The notes beneath the pieces are model-generated. The model was given only the letters and a program-made list of their open reading frames with translations, did not search any database and was not told the DNA's origin. Positions 46,004 to 58,460 of a stretch of 64,000 bases of DNA are shown piece after piece. The stretch comes from Prinia subflava (taxonomy: Eukaryota > Chordata > Aves > Passeriformes > Cisticolidae). Positions within the stretch are counted from its first letter, which is position 1, and each line of letters starts with the position of its first letter. Both the position numbers and the translations under genes were made by a program. The stretch spans positions 1,937,501-2,001,500 of the forward strand of contig NC_086247.1 of assembly GCF_021018805.1 (NCBI RefSeq), written 5' to 3'.

Positions 46004-46788
46004 CTGCAGCTCTCGTGTGCTCTGAGGCCTGGGCAGTTCCAGGTCATCTCAGTCACGGCCTGGTGAAGTTGGCTCTCATCCCCAGACAGTTTTTCCCATT
46101 AAAACAAGGAGCTATTCCATCCCCTCACAACACACAAGAGGCCACAGGAGACTGGGAGATGAATTGTGTTAATCCCAGGCTGCCCACCCGTGCAGTCCTT
46201 GTGCTCCCAGCCCTTGTCAGTCCCACAGGTGAGTCTGGACCAGATTAACTCGAATTGCCCAAGCAGAGCTTAAAAATCGACCCTGTTCAGTGAGCACGGG
46301 CACTCAGCCTTGCAAGGACAGATGGTGCAATTAAGGAGAGCAGCTCTGCTGCCACGTTCAGCATGGTCACCCTCACTTCCATATGTGTCCTGTCATCTGA
46401 GGAGGGCTGGAGGCCAGCCAGACATCCCTGTGTTTGTGATTCCTTGGCAGATATCACAGGAATGAGATTAAACAACTCTGCTGGACCCTAAGGGGTGGGT
46501 CACCTGCGAGGCTGGTGATGAGATGGTGACCCTCACCTCCTGCAGACCAAACAGCCTGAATTTGTACTCAGGGCTTGGTTTCCCATCTTCATTGGTCTGT
46601 GGGAACTGAGGAGCAGTGTAGATGAAGATGGTGTTCCTCTTTTTGATAACTGAGTGGAAAACTCCACCGTGCCAGAGACATAATCAAGGAATGACAGCAC
46701 AGAACAAATGTACTGCAACAGCCAGGTCAAGGATAAGGATGATGGACAGCTGTGGAGGAAGATGAGGATTTTTGAGGATATCCTGGGA
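46004..46788. other. Unassigned non-coding sequence
   Basis: No gene or repeat recognised. Open frames are at most 90 codons. Confidence 0.45.
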
Positions 46789-47368
46789 ATTGCATTGGGA
46801 AGAGCATTGCCAGCAGGTCAAAGGAGGGGATTCTGCCCCTCTGCTCATCCCTGGTGAGGCACATCTGGAGTGCTGTGTCCAGCTCTGGGCTCCTCAGGAC
46901 AGGAGGGACAGGGAGCTCCTGGAGTGGGTCCAGAGGAGGCTGTGAAGGTGATTTGGGACTGGAGCATCTCAGCCAAGGAAAGGTTGAGGGAGCTGGGGCT
47001 GTTCAGCCCCAAGAAAAGGGAATTGAAAAGGGAACCTCATTGTTTTCTGTCAGTATCTGCAGGGAGGGCTCTGAGCAGGGACCAGACCCTGCTCTGTGGG
47101 CCCAGCAATGGGACAAGAGGAACAGGCAGGAACTGATCCCAGGAAGTTCCACCTGGACATGAGGCAGAACTTCTTCCCTGTGCAGGGACCAAGCCCTGAA
47201 CAGAGACCAGGGAGGGTGTGGAGTGTCCCTCACTGGAGATATTCCAGAATCCTCTGGTCACAATCCTGTGCCTGTGCTCTGGGATGGCCCTGCTGGAGCA
47301 GGGAGGTTGAACCAGTTGACCCCACTGCTGTGGTCCCTTCCAGCCTGACCCTTTCTGTGATTCCATGA
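46789..47368 (+). repeat. CR1 LINE 3' region, second subfamily (longest copy)
   Basis: About 580 bp and the most complete CR1 here: 'agagcattgccagcaggtc', 'ctggagtgctgtgtccagct', 'gggagctcctggagtgggtc', 'gggagctggggctgttcagc', 'ctggacatgaggcagaact', 'ccctgctggagcagggagg', ending 'ttctgtgattccatg'. Same subfamily as 11404-11850 and 25809-26120. A 136-codon or longer intact reverse-transcriptase frame is not present. Confidence 0.96.
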
Positions 47369-48416
47369 CTTGGTGATTTTAGAAAACTCAGGATCCTGCT
47401 TCTCTTATTTTGGCCCAAATGAGAATGAATGGATAGACACAACCCACAGACACAGGTCTGTGCCAGTTGCTGAACACTCCCACATTTCTTCACCAGAAGG
47501 CAGAAAAAAGCTCAGGAATATTTGACCAGCTGGATTTTGTGCTGGGAAACAAATCTGAAAATCCAATCTGGCAGATGAAGCTGCAGGAGTGTAAACACGG
47601 GATAGAACAGTCAGATGGAGATTGAAATGGATCAAATAGATCAAATAGATCAAACAATGGTCTTGCCTGTGGGAAAATGACACTTTAGGGGGGTCAAACT
47701 TTGATTCAAAACCATTTAGGACCTGTGTTCTATGTTTCAATGCCATAGGGACAATTAGAGTGAAGACCAACAGAGAAACTGGGTATTAAAAGCATCTCAT
47801 ATCATGATATTCCATTAAATTCTCCCTTAAACTGGCTGGTTTGTTCATTTGTATGTTTTGGAAGTGTTATTAAATACAGTAAGTAAAGGTGTTATTTGAG
47901 GATCCCAAAATCTTCCATGCTGGAAAGGGAAATTTTCCATTTTCATTAGGGGAAGGACGCTGGTGATTGCTCAAGGGTACATGTAAGGGCAAGCAGGATG
48001 ATTCAAGGAACTCGTGGTCTTTGTTATGAGAAAATATTACCCAGACGTGACCTTTAGTTAGTTCACCTCAGATGAATAGAAGCACATCCTGCCTCCAGAA
48101 GATCCTGGAGGCACGGCCACGGGGAGATCTTTTCATGGCAGTTACTGATTCAGAAATAAGACCTAACAGGTAAAGGAGGAAGGAGATTGTCAGAAGCCTC
48201 AGGAATCCTCAGGACAAAAATCACAGTGAATTATTTTGCAGCAAATGCCACCAAGGCTCTCATACCAACCACCTAAGACAAGAATTGAGATGGTTGGCGG
48301 CCACCTCAGCCCAGAAATGACTGCCTGGGACTTGTAATGCATTAATGATCTGTTAGAAAACTTTATTTAATTGTCCTAAGGCTCAGGGCTCTGTGAAATC
48401 AAAGCTTTGCCCTAAA
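47369..48416. other. Unassigned non-coding sequence
   Basis: No gene or transposon. A trivial triplicate of ATCAAATAG occurs near 47632-47655. A 121-codon minus-strand frame (47405-47770) has no motif. Confidence 0.45.
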
Positions 48417-48645
48417 GCCCATCTGGTTCCAACCTTCTGCCACAGGCAGGGACACCTCCCACTATCCCAGGTTCCTCCAAGCCCCATCCAACCTGGATTT
48501 CAGCACTTCCAGGAGTGGGGCAGCCACATCTCCTCTGGGACACCTGTGCCAGGGCCTCACCTCCTTCATGGGAAGAATTTCTTCCCAATATCCAATCTAA
48601 ACCCACCCTGCTTCCATTTAAGGCCATCCCTCCTCGTCCTTTTGA
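48417..48645 (-). repeat. CR1 LINE fragment (antisense)
   Basis: 'ctggttccaaccttctgcc', 'cactatcccaggttcctcc', 'gccccatccaacctggatt', 'aatttcttcccaatatcca', 'ggccatccctcctcgtcc'. The terminal tail is lost. Confidence 0.94.
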
Positions 48646-49740
48646 TGAAAGTTCTGGTGAAAATCTTTCAAACACAGATCAGTTTCTGTTCTGACAATAT
48701 TCACGAAAGAATTTCAGTGTTTCTCCACAAATCGTTTTGGGAGGAAGTGGAGATTTTGCCTTCTCAGGTTTTTTTCCCTGAGTTTTATTACTCAGCTGTC
48801 TAAAAGTTCAGAAGAGATGAGCACAGTTACTGGTGAAGAAATGCATCTCTCCAAGATCTCTGAGTCTTTTGTTACAACTGGCACAGGGATTGAAACATTT
48901 ATTGGTTTCCTGCAAGTTTGGATCCCACAATCCCCCATAACTCTCACTCTGACTGCTTTACAGATGCCACCCTCTTCAAAATTCAGCCTTGAGAGGGCAT
49001 GTGTCGTTCCCTGAGATATTTAATGATTGCTGAACCCAGGTAACTCTTCCTACTCGCTGTAAAGTTGGGTTTGAGCAGCCATCAGCAAGAATTTGCAATT
49101 TAACGCCTCGCCAAGGCATTGTTTAATTGACAGTAACTCTCTGAACTCAGCACTGAGAATATTGAGGGATTAGACAGGAGAACAATTTGTGGACAACAAG
49201 TGAGTGCTGAAGCCTCTTCCTCTTCAGCTGTTTTGTCACTTCGAGCTGTCATTCAGAATAGTCTCTCATCTCCCTTCTCCTCCACTGCCTTCGCTGGGTT
49301 CACCTTGGAAGGGGCTAATTAGCTCCTTGTCAATTACTGCCTCCTCCTGAGTCCTGAAAAAGGGAGCTAAAATCAATTTGTCTTTCCAGCAACATCAACC
49401 AGGAGGGAAAGAAGGAAGAAAGGAGAAGGCAGGCAACAGAATGAGTGGCAGGGAATAGTGAAACCCCTCAAAATAATTATAGAGAGAGCTTGGACGAGTT
49501 TCTATCAGTTGGATGAGGAGAGCCTAGACTGAATGATTCTATTTAAAAGAGAGAAAGTGAGGCACAAAACGGATCTGCTTGTGGTCAACCATCAGCAGAA
49601 AGAGGAGTTCATGGAAGTTTTTGTGGGTGACTCCACTGGCACTGCTGCATTCCGTACTGTGGTTTCATTTTTAGGTAGGTCCTTCCTGAATTTAGGTGAG
49701 AGGCCTGAACTGCAAAACCCACAGAGAAAGGGGATTTCTG
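48646..49740. other. Unassigned sequence, possible conserved element
   Basis: No gene. 49060-49400 is non-repetitive and rich in homeodomain-type words: AATTTAACG, GTTTAATTGACAG, GGGGCTAATTAGCTCC and GTCAATTACTG. Two TAATTA/CAATTA cores lie within 20 bp near 49315-49335. This is enhancer-like by texture only. Confidence 0.4.
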
Positions 49741-49830
49741 CTACAGAATCATGGGATTAGGTCGTTGTTAAGCTTGGAGAAAACCTACAACTGTGCCCAG
49801 TAAACCATATCACAAAGTGAATCATTTAGA
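49741..49830 (-). repeat. CR1 LINE terminal fragment (antisense)
   Basis: 'ctacagaatcatgggatta', 'gcttggagaaaacctacaa', 'cagtaaaccatatcacaaag'. A diverged copy. Confidence 0.75.
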
Positions 49831-51725
49831 GACCTGAGCATCCCAGAGATCCACTAGGAAAGGCAGGATTCCCAGAGAAGCCAAATTCAAAAAAAAAAAT
49901 CAACTCTACTAGTTAATTTGTTTTTATTCCTGAGGATGTTTTAAGCTTTAAGTTCTAATGCCAAAAAATTAGAGTGCTTTGGGTCATTGGATTCATCTTG
50001 GGGTCAGAGAGTTTTCCAGTTGTTTGGGGAAAGAATTTTCTGAGAGTCCCCAGACGGACTGTATTTTTTTTATTAGGGAATACAAGAAATTGTATTTGGC
50101 CACTCTAAGAAAAAAGGCAGTTGCATTTCATGAAATGCCATATATAAAACAATGAAGATTCATTTTTCTCCAGGTGTTTTGCCTCTATTTTTTTCCTTCA
50201 TCCTACAAGTCGTTTGGGAAAGTCACTTCAGGAAAAAAAAAAACTTAGAGGAAATTGCTAATACTGTTTAATACCTGGCTCACCACATCCAGGAAACCTG
50301 CTGTGCTATTGCCAGTGGATTTGAAATGGGTATGAAGTCCAATTTTTGAGATTTCTGCTACTGGAAGTCATTATTCTTAAGCATAAATATTTTCGGAATG
50401 GATGATTTTTGTGCAAATAAATTACTTGTTCCTATATTGTTTACCACTGGCCCATTTTCCTCAAAGGAAAATAAAAGCCCCTCTTTCCAAAGGCTTCTGA
50501 ACAGTGATTATTCATATATGGCTTTTCTGGGGCTCAGTTTGCTGCTGGGTTCAGTTAAACCTCAGGGTAACAGAACAGTTCCAGCTTCAAAAAGCAAAAT
50601 CCTTGTAGACACTTCCAGGGAAGGTTCCAAAGCCAAATGGGAATTTTGAGCTGCTCTGCTCTGTCTGGACCTTCAGCAAGGCTGCAGGCAGGGTTTTCTC
50701 CCAATTCTGACCTTTCTTGGTCACAGATCTTCAGGTGCTCTTCTCCCTCCAGCAGATTTGGCTGTAGCACCACAGTCAGTGCAAGGAAACGACAAAGTTT
50801 CCATCCACCCCTTTCCCAGGTAAAACTTTTTCCTGTGCCTCATTTAGATCCTCCCGTGCCCTATTTAGGTACTTCCACAATAACTTGCAAAGTTGGAAAG
50901 AAAGAGACAGGGACATTGAGCTCATGCAAGATGCATGGTTGCCTTTGTGAGCAGGAGTGAAGATTGCCCCACTTATTTCCTCTGGAGAGGCTGAAAGTGC
51001 CTCACACCCATTTAAACTTATTTTTAACTCTAAGTGGGTGCCTGAGTTGCATCGCTTTCAATGGGAAATGAAAAGGGTTTCAATTTCCTTGCTGAATAGG
51101 AAGGAGTCGAGCCCCAAGTCTGGGCCTTGAATTTGAAGGCACTGACAAATAAAGGATGGGATGTATTGTTATTTTTTGATCATTTTGTTTATTCCCTGGA
51201 TATCACCCACTGAGTGTGATACACAGGATAGGTCCTCATCATATTTAAGGTCTCAAATTGGGCAACCTCCAAAGGCTGCTGGTTCTGTTTTCATTTTTTG
51301 CAGTGCCTGAGGAGCCTCTATAATTTAGGCAGAATATCCGGCACAAACCCATACTTGGTGCACTTTCAGTCTCCACCTCTCCAGCTTCTCTGGGATGAGA
51401 ATTCCTGAGTGTATCCAGAGTTCTGCCCTGAATTCAGACACTCTGCACCTGCCCCAGATATCCCCAGCCTGTCCTTCTCCCTTTTAGGTCCCACACGTTC
51501 TCCTAGGCAGATGCCACCTCAACTCATGTAAGTCCTGAGACCTTACAGGAAGTCCTGAGACCTTTCAAGGTGAGATCCCCATGTAGACACGAAATTTCAG
51601 GTGTCTACAACAGATGTTTCTTCATCTGATCCAGCTGATCGTGTTCCCACTGTGGGCAAAGGAGGTACAGTTAAGAGAATCAGAGAGTTCACCCCGTGCA
51701 GCCTCATTTATTTCAGGGTCAGAGG
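49831..51725. other. Unassigned non-coding sequence (1.9 kb)
   Basis: No gene or repeat recognised. A 15-mer AAGTCCTGAGACCTT is repeated in tandem-like fashion at about 51529-51565. The longest open frame is 107 codons (50637-50960, +), without motif. Confidence 0.45.
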
Positions 51726-52005
51726 AATCACAGAATCATGGAATGGTTGGGGTTGGAAGGGACCTTGAAGACTGCATAATTCCAATCCCCCTGTCATGGA
51801 CAGGTTGTTCCAAGCTCTGTCCAACCTGTCTTGGAACATTTCCAGGGATGGGGCAGCCACAGCTTTCCTGGGAAACTTCTGCCAGGGCCTCACCACCTAG
51901 AGAGGGAAGAATTTCTTCCCAAAACCCTGATTGCTCTCATTTTAAAGCCATTCCACCTTGTCCTATCGTCCCTTTAAGACGTAAATGACAAAACCTTTTC
52001 TCCTG
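51726..52005 (-). repeat. CR1 LINE 3' region (antisense)
   Basis: 'atcacagaatcatggaatgg', 'gaccttgaagactgcataat', 'gctctgtccaacctgtctt', 'ggatggggcagccacagctt', 'agaatttcttcccaaaacc', 'cattccaccttgtcctatc'. A 20-bp loss is visible where 'gcagggacaccttccac' is expected. Confidence 0.95.
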
Positions 52006-52189
52006 ATATCTGTTTATCACTTTTGGGAAGTCCATGCCATCCTTCCTTGTTTCCTTCACATGAGCGATGTGAACTTTGCCTTTTAAGAAACCCTGCCAAG
52101 ATCCCTGCAAAAAAAGAAGGAATTTCCAGACACCTGGAGTCAGCTCCCACTCATTTGAGCATGATGGGGATCCCTTCAAGAAGGAATTT

Positions 52190-52262
52190 TTAAGGTTTCC
52201 AGGGATGGTGACTGCACCACTTCCCTGGGACCCTGTTCCAATGCTTATCCACTCTTCCAGGG
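52190..52262 (-). repeat. CR1 LINE internal fragment (antisense)
   Basis: 'ccagggatggtgactgcacc', 'acttccctgggaccctgttc', 'caatgcttatccactcttcc': one 3' block without tail. Confidence 0.8.
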
Positions 52263-54190
52263 GACATGGGAAGCTGTGAGACATCAGGGCCAGTCCAGAT
52301 TGGTCATAAACCAACCTCTGACAGCTGTGGCCCAGCTCATCTTTTATTCCCAGGGCAGTGCAGCAGCTGGATGGAGCAGGAGGCTCAGTCCTGCATAATA
52401 ATTGTCATTTATGCCTTGACGTGGGGAAATCTGTGCAATTTATGATTCTTCTACTGCACACATGACTTGTTTGAGCAGGACCCTGCTTTTTTCGGAACTG
52501 AGTTGTCTGAATGACTTTGTAGATTGTGCTTTCTCCAAACCTTGTGTTTGGTGTCTAAACTAGAAAGATGTCTTTTGATTTCTCTTTGCTTTATTTAAGT
52601 TATGCTAAAATATACATTTTGCATGGAGAAGGAGAAGTAAATGAGAGAGGCAGCACTCCCAAGGAATATTCCCTGGCTGCAGCAGCCACTTCAGAGCTGG
52701 AATAACTGGAATGTTACAGTTTCCCTCCTCTCAAAATCTGATCTCACTTGAAAATGGGTCTCAGAATCTCCAGATCATTCCAGTTTCATGGTATTTCTAA
52801 ACAAGAAATACTAAAAAAATAGTGATTATTGTTTAACGAGTAGATATTTGATAGCTGTAATATGGCAGCTTTGGCAGCTGCAGGACTCCACAATGTTTTG
52901 TATTCACAATGCAGAACATAAAAATACTCCTGGTCTAAACATGGGAACCCCAAACCCTCTCACAAAGCAAAGAAAACCCAAAACAATCCTGGACAAATGG
53001 GTGAGCAGTCACTGCTGGATTTTACAGCCACCTCTCTGTAAGATCTCTGTACCTTCAAGCCCTTTGTTACACATTTTAAACTCAAATCCCAGCTAATAAT
53101 GAAAGATTATCCCTTCTTGGTGTACCCAGAAAAACTCATCCCACTTGTCCCTTCTCACCACTTGGTCCAACTCAGCAAACCAGCTCTGATCTGGGCGATT
53201 CTTGCCAAGACCAGCAGATGGAAGATCACCAAATATGTTATGTCTGCAATCTTTTTTTTTGCCCCCTCTTTGGTGTTATCTTTCCCTCTTCTAACATTTG
53301 ACAGAAACCAGTGTGACAAAGAGGACAGGAAATCACGATGGTGCTCAGGCCTCTTTGGTGCTGCAAATATGAAATTTTATGGTGCTGGAAAGACAAAGGT
53401 TACTTACTCTTCCCCTCTCCCACCTCCATTTGCATTACAAATCTCTCCCTCATGTATAAATTGAGGAGTGTTGCTTACCAGTAACCTCCTTGCTTCAGAA
53501 AGGTTTTCAGCTGCCTTCTTTAAAACTGGATATTCACAAACTACCAGGAGGTTTCTCCTTATTTTCTAAAGGTGTGTGAATAAATTACCACAACTGAGGT
53601 GGAGCAGGCAGCCCACAGGGGCCTGGGACTGGGAGGTGAATGCCACAAGCCCCCTCTCATGCTGTGCTCTGATGTTGGTGCCCCCCCAGCTCATCTCTTA
53701 GGCTTCCATTCCAACAAAAGCTGGGATTTGTTGTTATTATTGTTATTATCTCTTTTTTTTTTTCCTGGTAATGTTTTGTAAGTCACAGCAACAACACGAT
53801 AACAGCAAGCTCAGCCTGTTCAACAATATGTAAATATTTTCCTGTGGGAAATGAGATAGAAAATTCACGTCCACGGATTTCAAAAGGTCACTTAGGCAGC
53901 AGTGTTTGAACACCAGCAATCTGCATCCCAGCTGCCTCTGGCAATAATTCCTGCTTAGGTGCTTACCGGGCATGGAGAACATGGGAAGCGAGGTGTGTAA
54001 TGGGGATGGCAGAGATGGAGGACAGGAGACCAAGGCACCAAACAGGAGAGGTGAGAAAGGGACACAGCAAGGAGGGCTCTTCAGACACAGAATTTGGTGA
54101 TCTGAAGTTATGCTAAAGCCATTTCCCAAAATGCTCGTCTACAAATATCACTGTTGTTCTGGTCTGGGGCATTTTTGCGTCTCTTGGAAA
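52263..54190. other. Unassigned non-coding sequence (1.9 kb)
   Basis: No gene or repeat recognised. Open frames of 121 and 127 codons (53099-53464 +, 53746-54129 -) have no motif. A TTATTG/T-run patch lies at about 53731-53763. Confidence 0.45.
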
Positions 54191-54379
54191 AATCAAAGAA
54201 TCATGGAAGGGTTTGGGTGGAAGGGACCTTCAAGAGGCACAGGGTGGCATTCTTGGGGTGTCCTGTGCAGGGCCAGGAGTTGGACTTGATGACCCTGATG
54301 GGTCCATTCCGACTCAACATATTCTACAATTCTGTGATTCTGTGATCATCCAGTTCCAACCCCTGCCATGGGCAGGGAC
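54191..54379 (-). repeat. CR1 LINE split by a second CR1 (antisense)
   Basis: Left part 54191-54234 ('aatcatggaagggtttggg', 'gaagggaccttcaag') and right part 54345-54379 ('atcatccagttccaaccc', 'tgccatgggcagggac') join into a continuous antisense CR1 end once the 110 bp between them is removed. Confidence 0.9.
54235..54344 (+). repeat. CR1 LINE 3' end inserted in another CR1
   Basis: 110 bp of sense CR1: 'ggagttggacttgatgacc', 'gatgggtccattccgactc', and a good octamer tail 'attctgtgattctgtg'. No clear target duplication, as is usual for CR1. Confidence 0.9.
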
Positions 54380-54380
54380 A

Positions 54381-54497
54381 ACCTGGAAGTGTTGGACACT
54401 GGGTGGGAGGTGGGAGGTGTTCTTACCCATGGCAGGGGGTTGGAACTGGATGATCTTTGAGGTCCTGTCCAACTCAAACCATTCCATGATTGTATGA
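54381..54497 (+). repeat. CR1 LINE 3' end
   Basis: 'acccatggcagggggttgg', 'aactggatgatctttgagg', 'ccaactcaaaccattccat', ending 'gattgtatg'. It abuts the antisense copy and forms a third layer of inverted CR1 sequence within 310 bp. Confidence 0.92.
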
Positions 54498-56501
54498 CCT
54501 TTTTTCGGGGTTTTCCATGGAAGAGGAGGCTTTGCACACTATATCCTGTGCCTGATTTATTTTAAAAACACTTTGCTTTGCCAGGTTTCTTTCAGCTGGC
54601 ACATTTTATTTTCTTCATTGACTCTGATTTGCATTTCCCACTCAGGCAACGACTCATGCACCTCTTCATGTTGTTCATCCTTTGTCTTTGGGGCTGTTTA
54701 TTTCTGATTGACTGCCCTCACCCCTTCTGAAGCAGATTGAAAAGATTAAGAGGTTTGAGATGACAAAAAGAAGAGCCTGTCAGAGAGAAAACCTTTAACC
54801 TTCTTTAGCTGGGTGCAGAATTTTGGCTTGAAGGAGGTAAAATTAAAGTGGGTTTGTGTGTGCATGTGGTTGGTGTTGGATCCTCTCCTCTGTGTTTCTG
54901 AACGTTGGGGAAATGGAAATAATTCCCCCTGAATTTGCAGGGACCAGTGCACAAAGATCACTGAGTGGTGGTCCTGGGCCACAAGAATCAAGATGGGTGG
55001 AAGGTGCTGACACACAGACTCAAATATCTCTGTTAAAAACATTTAAAACATCTCTGTAAGATTCATCATAAAGTTTTCTTTAAGCAGGTCCTGAACTTGA
55101 GGTACCTAAGAGAGTGTGTTTGAACAGTGTGAAAATGTCACAGCATTTTGGGGGATACGAATCTTTGTTTTTCATCAGGCCCTCTGGCAAAGCCAAGCAC
55201 GAAGGACGGAAATCCCACATCACTGAAATGAGTCATTACTGCAACCACTTTTGGAAAGTGGGAGCTTGGACTTGTTCAAAGTGAGAAGCCTAAAGATTAT
55301 TTCAGTAACCAGGATGAGTTTGATAAAACCTGGTTCTCCCTTCCTAAAGTCCTGAAAAAGAACTTTTACCTCCCTCCACGTAAAGTTTTAAATAATGTCA
55401 ATATTGAAATAACATCCAGGTTTTCCTGCCAGGTTTTCCCTCAGTCTTTTTTTCCCTCCCTCTCTCCTTTTTTCTCTTGACAAAGCCTAATTTGCTTTAT
55501 TAAAATAATGTAATTGGACTTCTAATTTTTTATTTTTTTACTGAGGTTAGGAGAGGAAAAATAATCTTGAATTTATGAGGTTTTGCCTTTAGGAGGGAAG
55601 TATAGAAAAGTTGCAAGTCACCCACACTGGAGTCAGGACTTCATCTTTTATCACACAGATGAAGTACCCCAGACTGGTCTCAAATATTTTCCTGTACATG
55701 GTCAGTTCCAGGTATCAGCCTTTTGTAGGACGTTTTTTCCTGATAACCACTTTGCACTGAACGTTCTCCAAGTCCTTCCAGCATGGAAAATGGCTGTGTA
55801 AGGAAAAGATGTTCAGCATAGCTCAGAATTCTTAATTTTTCCCTGATAAAAAATAAGTGCTTCCTCCACTGGAATGAGGTGGCTCCACATGAAATCATGG
55901 ATGACTTAAGTGCTCCATGTTATATCCCAAAGTCCTTCCAAGCTTTAATTTTCCATTTATAAAGAGCGCAATAACTGAGATTAGATTTTGTCCCAAACCC
56001 AAAGGATTTTGCTGTCAAATATGGCAATTTTTCTGCACAAAGGAATAATTTACAGACACAATTCCTGAAATAGCTTAGTGTTTGCTGGGACATCCCTCCA
56101 CGGGTGCACGTTACAGCCTGACCTCAGTGTGACATCCGTAATTCCCTTCCTGCCTCTCACCCTGTTATCACCCCGAGGTGGGCTCTGAGTGCAGCTTTGG
56201 TGTTCCAAAGGCAGAGAGCCCAACACTCCCACACCCTGAACCTTTGCTCTGGAGTGGGAAAATCCTGGTTTGTCTAATAATAACCCAAGCAACCGAGCCT
56301 GACTTGCTCCGTTGACAAAGTGGGAACGCAGGGAGAGAGATTAATTTGAATTTAAAAAGGAGAGGATTGTGTGGTGCTGATCCAGACTCCCCCATACTGA
56401 AATGAGATAATTTGGATTTCAAGGTCAGGTGCCCATCCTGGCTGGGATCCTGTGCCTCCTGCTGGCTCTCTGGGAATGGAAATCCTGTAGCAGGAGCAGG
56501 A
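54498..56501. other. Unassigned non-coding sequence (2 kb)
   Basis: No gene, RNA or transposon recognised. Open frames are under 100 codons and without motifs. Confidence 0.45.
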
Positions 56502-56861
56502 TGTGTTATGGAATGAAGTTTGAGCTATCCCAAACTGGACCTCAGATTTGGGCCTGCTAGGCCTCAGATTTGGGCCCGTGTAGAAGTAGACAAGCCTGTG
56601 GTGCAGTTAGAAATTAGGTTAAGGTGTGTACATAGACTGGATAGGACAATTAGAGTGAAATCACGGTAGCTGCCCTAAACTGAGATAGTTTATGTATTTG
56701 TTCATGCTGAATGCCAATAGAAATGCACCTGCAACTGTAAATTATTTTGCACTGTATAAAACCAGCCATTTCGAGAATAAAGAGGAGAATGTGTGTTTTA
56801 ATAATATTGGTTGTATCATGTGTTGCTCTGTTCCAGCTTCCATATAGAGACCCTGGGTTCA
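56502..56861 (+). mobile_element. Solo LTR E (360 bp)
   Basis: Starts TGTGTTATGG and ends CCCTGGGTTCA. TATAAAA at 56755-56761 and AATAAA at 56776-56781 are only 14 bp apart, so R begins almost at the polyadenylation signal. U3 carries the doubled 'cctcagatttgggcc' word. LTR D is the same family in reverse orientation, roughly 88-90% alike by eye. Homology between the copies ends at these edges, but no target duplication is visible, so the flanks may have changed. No retroviral interior. Confidence 0.78.
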
Positions 56862-58212
56862 AATCTCTCTTTGCTGCAGTCCTGAAACAGGCATAGAAGT
56901 GTTTTCCAGTGGAAAAACAGGGAAGATCTAGGAGCTAGGAAATCTTCCACTTTTTATTCCACGGGAGATTTAAACCTGTTCCCAGCCTGGATCCAGCCCG
57001 TGATGACACTGCAAACCTGCTTAAGAGCATTAGTCAGAATGCCAGCGTTTATCCACTCAGCAATGACTCCTAATTCCCATTTCAGGCAAATCCCCATCTC
57101 TTGCTGCAGCTTGATTACAACGGTGATTAATATGAAAGTCAACATATTTACCCAAAATACAACATCATTAAAAAGACTAAACATAAACCTGCATATTTAC
57201 AAATATCTTAACTTGACATGATTAAAACAAACAGCCTCCTCTCCGCTTGTTTGGATCCAGGCAGAGGAGCTGCTTTTCCACCTTTATATTTTCGTGTCAA
57301 TAGATGGCACTAGTATTTTCTCAATTTCTCAGTACAATATTAGATTTCCTTGTGATACCTCCTGCCCTCACTCAGATTTTCAAAGGATGGAATTGCTCAT
57401 TTCCAAGGGGATATTTTATCCTTAGTAAATATATAATATCACTCCAGTTTGGCTCTCAGCAAGTAAATCTTTGCATACTTCATAAAGCCTCAATGCCACG
57501 AGACTGATTTTTTTTCCCATTGTGAAAACAAAATCAATTTAAAGTTTTCATTTCCATGCTGATGGGAGAGTTCACCAGAAAAACCCTGTAGGACCTCAGT
57601 ATAGAGTGCCTTAAAAATCCTGTGGCTTTTACTCCATCATCACAGTTGAAAATAGAAAGACATTGCTCCTTTTCAATTATATTTTTATTTGAAGAATGAG
57701 CAGTGGGTTGCATGAAAAGCAGAGATATTAAAAATTGTGAATAAGATTCTCAGTTTGTTTTACTCTACCCTCACAAATACAGGAACTGGTGAAGCTTCCC
57801 TTTTCATACCAGCTCAGCTTTTCTAATTAAACCTACACTTTAGGAAAACATATTTTAACATTCTAGCAGATGTTCGAGTCTCTGTCAGTGCAGAGCCCTC
57901 TTGAATTAAAACAAAAATTCAGCTGGTCATTGTCATCCCAAACAATTTTTAGTTTCATTTGCCTGTTCTTAGAGAGGATGTTGATGTGAACATCTCCTTC
58001 GTGGTGGAAGAACCGATGGATTTGGATATCTGAGGTTTAAAGAGTAAACAGGGCACAGATTCAGTTCATTACCAGAGAGACTTTGTAGGAACAGAGTCAA
58101 GACAAAATGAAAAGTTTGCTGTCCCAGTTCCCCAGCTGTTCATAAAAATGATTTCTTCCACTTGTGAGGTTATGGTGAGGATAAAGACAATTGCAGGAAT
58201 TCTTTTCCTGTT
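56862..58212. other. Unassigned sequence, possible conserved element
   Basis: No gene. 57000-57230 is non-repetitive and AT-rich with words such as TGATTACAACGGTGATTAATATG and TTACAAATATCTTAACTTGA shortened here to their cores GATTA, TAATATG and AAATATC; it could be a regulatory element. The rest is unassigned. Confidence 0.35.
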
Positions 58213-58460
58213 TCATAGAATCACGGAATGATTTGGGTTGGAAAGGACCTTAAAGATCACCTCGTTCCAGCCCTTCCACTCAATCAGGTTTCTCCAAGTC
58301 CCATCCAACCTGGCCTTGAACACTTCCAGGGATGAAGCAGCCATGGAATTCCAGCCCAGCTTGTGCCAGGGCATCAGACCCTCACAGGGAAGAATTTCTT
58401 CCAATTATACCATCTAAATCTATCCTTCCTCTTCCCATTCCCCCTTGTCCTGTCCCTGGG
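58213..58460 (-). repeat. CR1 LINE 3' region (antisense)
   Basis: 'tcatagaatcacggaatgat', 'ccttaaagatcacctcgttc', 'cccatccaacctggccttg', 'tgtgccagggcatcagacc', 'ttcccccttgtcctgtccc'. The block with 'gggcagggacac' is deleted. Confidence 0.95.

Noticed and set aside
46789..47368. Coding part of a CR1 reverse transcriptase
   Set aside because: Although long, the copy matches only the 3' non-coding region; no reverse-transcriptase motif appears in any frame.
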